From positions 535,001-599,000 of the forward strand of contig NC_092265.1 in the NCBI RefSeq assembly GCF_036320965.1: a stretch of DNA of 64,000 nt, read 5' to 3'. Of the stretch, positions 59,661 through 64,000 are shown one piece after another (position 1 is the stretch's first letter; every line of letters starts with the position of its first letter). The position numbers and the translations under genes were made by a program. The notes below the pieces were generated by a model. The model was not told the DNA's origin, made no database searches, and worked only from the letters and a program-made list of their open reading frames with translations. This stretch comes from Panulirus ornatus. Lineage: Eukaryota > Arthropoda > Malacostraca > Decapoda > Palinuridae.

Positions 59661-62159
59661 GAAAGATAAAGATTAAATCTGCCAGACATCGTGGCTCGAC
59701 ATCAATAAGGCTTCACATAGGAAAAGCGTCGTTTTGTGGCTTTCAATCACTGATATGATATAAAGAGAGAGAAGCAGAGAGAAATACTTCAGGCCTGTAA
59801 GGTGAAGACATTGCTGATAAAAGAAATGGTAGTAAAATTTTTTAATTCATGGCAGTGTTATGTTCTGTGTTGACCCAGGCTTTATCTGGTGTGATTGGAG
59901 GTGAGGGGGCAGCTACCACACAGGGTTGTAAGCCGTGTACTGAGGTTTGTTTAAGGTATCAGAAGCATTAGAACTGGGCATGGGCGGAGGGATGCCAAAC
60001 CTGAGCAATGGCACAGGAGGACCCGACCTGAGAGTGGGGATGGTAGGGTCAGGGAGGAACAGGCCGCCCTCCTCCCTCACCACTTGCCCATCAGCGCACC
60101 GTGCTGGCTTCCTGACTGGAACCTCAAGTGGTTTAATATTACCATGAGGTTCACGTGTTCTGGCTCCACATCTGAACCATCTTGCATCTGCCCATGCTCA
60201 CCACGCTTGGTTTCGTCAGCACAACATCGTATCATTACCAATGATAATTTTCAAAATTCTTAAAGATATTGTTTTCCTAGCGAGCAGCGAACAGCTTAAA
60301 GGAATTCGATATAACAGCAATCAATACAACACCCCTTTGTCGCTGCACTGGTTTCTCCACATGTATTGGAAGGTCGATAATATGTGTACAAGGGCCACTA
60401 AAGTCGACCATCATACCTGCTAACTTACTTAACAGGCCTCCGGTAAGTCGGCAGTAAGCCGTCCAATCACGTAACGTAGGGGAATGTTACATCAGCCACC
60501 ACAATCTGTACGTCCGATGTACCTCAGCTGTGTGAATCACCAGCCACTACTACCCGATGATATACTCCCAATGGGGAAGTAATGAAGATCATAGATAAGG
60601 CTTGTGGCGATATGCTCGACTGCTGGAAACATAATCATAAAGTTCATAAGCTGCATCCACGCGCCACTCTGGCAAGAGTTACCAATTATTATGGATATTA
60701 TAATTAATTCATAACCAGCAGTGTAGCTTGGAAAGGTATTACTCACCCATAATACGAATATTGTTACGATTTTGTTCACTGAAAAAATTACTTTAAAATT
60801 ATCCTCATTATATAACATTAACCCAATAAACAACTGGCAACGATGTGTAAACGGTGGCGATGTGAGCTGTTGAGGCCGTGGCCGGCGGGAAGCGAACGAC
60901 ATTACCCAAGTTGTGTGTGCTGGGCAGAACCCAACACAGTTGCAAGGCCGCCTTCCTGTGTACAGGACCTTCATCTGACGCTACTTGTTCATTGATATTT
61001 AATTGTAAAGTGTGCACGTCGGTGTGGGACAGCTACCATTCGCATTACATGAGGTACGACAAAGTTCAGTTATATACATAATTATGAATATAATTCTATA
61101 TGATTTTATAGAATTTAAGAATATACGTTTGGAATAATTATTCTATTAATATTAGGGTTATGGGAAATCTTTACAATTGAATGGGAAATAATGGCATGAA
61201 ATGTATAAGAATGAGTATGATATTGATAGAAATTAAGTAAAGTAAGGGAAAAGTGTAATACTAAAGGAAATGTATAATGATAATAATTATGATTTTAATC
61301 ATGTCAGTATAATAAGTGTTGATATTACTTATTATAGTGATTAATTACGCCAAACAACAGAAGTATCAAACATGTGCTATGATTATGACGAGCATCACAC
61401 AGGTTACAGAACGTTGCTTACAATACAGAAACATTGCCAAGCATAGTAACAAAATTAACATAATAAGAAGGATAATTTAATTGGCTACACGTGAACTGCT
61501 CATGCATTAGATAACAAGAGAAACATCAGCATGCACGGCACCATCAACCAATGCATGGTTATTTGAAGCAAAAGTTGAACTTTAAGAAGTCAATGTCTGT
61601 GTCTCGCACCAGCAGTTCCGAAACCTGGGATAGTTTGAAGTTTATTGTACTTACTATTATACAAACTTGAAATTTTGAGAAAAATTGCTAGTCATTAGAG
61701 AAATTCTTTCCCTTATTTTTCACACTTGTTCGTTTACTTTCCTGCGTTATTAAAGTAACGCCAGGAACAGACGAAGGCCGCATGTTAGCATGGGTGGCTT
61801 TACAAATCGGACCGCTTTCAACTCACTTTGTTAAGTAAGGAGGCAGAGCTGGAACCATCCCAAATGTGAGAGCAGCGCTTCACACAATGACTGGTCAATC
61901 CGTTGTATAAACGGAGCAATTGTATGGAAAGAAATTTAGACTTCTAAACGGGATTCTTACTTTCTCAGATGTAGCTATTTCTGTAATGTGATGTTTTCAA
62001 GATAGTGTGAATGTTACAGTAATGCCATGTATGTTCATTGAGTCAAAAGATGGAATTACAGAACCATCGAAGGAGAGGAAAGTTGACAGAAACTGGGTCT
62101 TGGTGACATTAAACTTACCCAAAATTCTTGTTCCATCACTAAAATCCTGTCAAAGTTTG
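59661..62159. other. Non-coding stretch
   Basis: No recognised gene. A worn LINE tail lies at 61735-61810. Confidence 0.45.
61735..61810 (-). mobile_element. Worn LINE 3' tail
   Basis: ttcctgcgttattaaagtaa followed by cgccaggaacagacgaaggcc, which matches the reverse of the LINE tail with several changes. Confidence 0.4.
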
Positions 62160-62165
62160 ACTTTA

Positions 62166-62870
62166 CTAAGGGAGTTTTGTTGAGACGGGATGTAGATCGA
62201 GTGAGAGAAGGAGCAGAATTGAAGAAGATATGAAGGAATACAGCATTGAGTCCTCAGCATATGAATGCATTTGGTTATGTGTGGGAGAAATCGTTGATAA
62301 AAATGAGGAAAAGTTTAGGAGACAGGACAGAACCTTGAGCGACACCGCTGTTGATGGAGAAAGGGAAAGAGGCTGATCCATCAACAACCACGGAGGAAGA
62401 TCGGCCAGAGAGGAAGCTAGATATGAAGCAAAGTAAGGTTGGGAAGCCAAAAGAGGGGAGCTTAGAGATGAGAACCCAGTGCCGTGCCACACAGTCAAAA
62501 GCTGTAGATGTATCGAGCACAACTACATGGGATTCCCAGAAATCTTCTAGGTATGATGACCAGACATTAATAAGATAGGAAAGAATATCACCAGCGGATC
62601 TCACTCTACGGAAGCCATATGGTTGATCAAGGAGAAGACCTCGAGATTCAAGATGTTGAGGATATGGGAGTTGAGGAGGGCTTGAAAGACTGGAAATAGT
62701 AGATGGTAAAGCAATAGCACGAACGTTAGGTGTTAGAACGTTCACCCTTCTTAAGGAGAGAATGTACCAACCAATGCGTCCTAGAAGAAATTATTTTCAA
62801 ACAGAAACTGAGCATACGAACAAGCACAGGTGCAAGTTCAAAGGCATAGAAACCATATTTCAAGACTGAT
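62166..62870 (-). mobile_element. Jockey-like LINE, RT fragment, frameshifted
   Basis: Three successive minus-strand frames give an RT core. First comes ELAPVLVRMLSFCLK ... LLKKGERSNT (about 62860-62730). Then DQPYGFRRVRSAGDILSYL, motif A VVLDTSTAFD, LPSFGFPTLLCFISSFLSGR and motif B SGVAQGSVLSPKLF (62745-62275). Last is motif C as HSYAEDSMLY in another frame (about 62265). The canonical YADD reads YAED. Dead copy, unrelated to the RTE-like LINE. Confidence 0.75.
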
Positions 62871-63829
62871 TCTAGTTTTCCCAACCCCTTATCATGCATG
62901 CCATTCTGGTTACTCTTACCCATATCATGCCACTAGTCCTTCCTCATATCATGCTATTTCACACCTCAACACATTAACCAAGCAAGCAACATGCACATAC
63001 CACAAGGGCACAGAAAGCGATATAATCTAAACACACAAATGGCAAACCTCGCGTAGTAAAGAAACCTGCTTATGGCACGTTACATACCAACCATGACGAG
63101 ATGTCATTGTTTAATTTTCATTAATACTGATGTAATTTTCGTCCACAGGTTGACGTGAGGATGATGGAAGCGCTGGATGACGGTGAGTAACCTGCAGTAG
63201 TCGCAGATCCTTGGCCTTTTGTGCCACATAGTTTAAGCAGGCCACACAAAGTCCAGGCTGACCATACACTAGAATGAATGTAGAGTCAAGAACTTTGGCT
63301 GGGTTTTTGAGGTATTGCGGGGGAAATGGCCGGTCTGGGGTCGTGAGGCCTAATGTGAGCTGTGGCAACACACCTCCAGGTTTGCTGGATTCGTTTTCGC
63401 TATTCTTCAGTTCCTTGTGGCGGCGAGAGTAGTGTTGAGAAAGTGTGTTATTCTGTTATGCTGATGACATTACTTGTGTTCTGGAGGTCAAGGTAGTCTC
63501 TCGGTGGGTGGCAGTATCCCTCAGTTGACCACGGAGAATTTACGAAACATTTCAGTGTGTCTGGGTAAACACCACAGTCCCTGCACAGACGTCGGGTCCA
63601 GACCTTCCTCTGCCCGGCAGCAGACGTCGGGTCCCGACAACAGGAAAGTAGTAGTATGGTAGTGAGGCCAGCCTACAGTACTTCCTCCTCACTACCTTGC
63701 TGAGGCGGAGGACGCAGGCAAGTAGGCATTAACATGACACAATATCAATATTATGATCACATAATAATAATTATAATAATAATATTATCATTATTATTGT
63801 TTTTCTTTTGTGTAACATATAACTGCTAG
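62871..63829. other. Non-coding stretch
   Basis: No recognised gene. A short gcctctgcccggcagcagac / cagacgtcgggtcc reiteration is seen near 63590-63640 and an AT-rich (ATA/ATT) patch near 63765-63800. Confidence 0.45.
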
Positions 63830-64000
63830 TTGTGTTGACCATTGATGACGTGTTATCCACTGATGATGTGTCGTGTTAAGCATAAAAAACATGGGATGGC
63901 TTGATGGCATGCTGTATAACCCATCGTGAGCGTGTTGTGTTGACCGTTGATGACGTTTTGTGCTGACCATTGATGACGAATGTTATTTATTGATGACTCG
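63830..64000. repeat. Degenerate tttgaccattgatgac-type tandem repeat, runs off the end
   Basis: gttgaccattgatgacg recurs with changes near 63834, 63940 and 63972, with weaker units between. It continues to the window edge. Confidence 0.55.

Overview
This is eukaryotic nuclear DNA, most likely from a decapod crustacean. Three things point that way: a very high load of dinucleotide microsatellites, minisatellites with 19-38 bp units, and many broken copies of LINE, Penelope-like and SINE elements of the kind that fill decapod genomes. There is no prokaryotic gene organisation. The assignment rests on recognition alone, because no search could be run. Most long open frames here are reading artefacts of repeats.

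The one host gene I can identify is Suppressor of fused (Sufu), the cytoplasmic and nuclear inhibitor of Gli/Ci transcription factors in Hedgehog signalling. It lies on the minus strand at 55823-34782. Nine coding exons can be placed to the base by splice signals and protein alignment. They join into a 1440-nt reading frame (479 residues, against 484 recalled for human SUFU) with no internal stop. Five of the eight introns fall at the same residue and phase as I recall for human SUFU. The introns carry LINE and SINE insertions of several ages.

Layout. 1-1.57 kb: non-coding DNA with a CRE/E-box cluster and small repeats. 1.57-12.24 kb: a nest of copies of one RTE-like LINE in both orientations, bounded by (AT)n tracts. 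Part of it is a roughly 3.93-kb tandem duplication (A-B-A-B) with an indel-rich seam. 12.24-27.0 kb: non-coding DNA with several minisatellites (38-bp, 19-bp, 21-bp, 29-34-bp and a 27-bp array carrying GATA motifs). 27.1-28.6 kb: a decayed Penelope-like element. 28.6-32.0 kb: LINE and SINE copies, one with a twin-priming 5' inversion. 32.0-34.8 kb: AT-rich DNA that probably includes the Sufu 3' UTR. 34.8-55.8 kb: Sufu. 55.8-64 kb: Sufu upstream flank, two relics of a second (Jockey-like) LINE and more simple repeats.

The mobile elements form a system. The LINE ends in a 3' tail containing cgctacctcgc followed by gcggga. A SINE of about 220 bp ends in a related tail, closest to older LINE subfamilies, which suggests that the SINE uses the LINE reverse transcriptase. 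Both families repeatedly abut (AT)n tracts.
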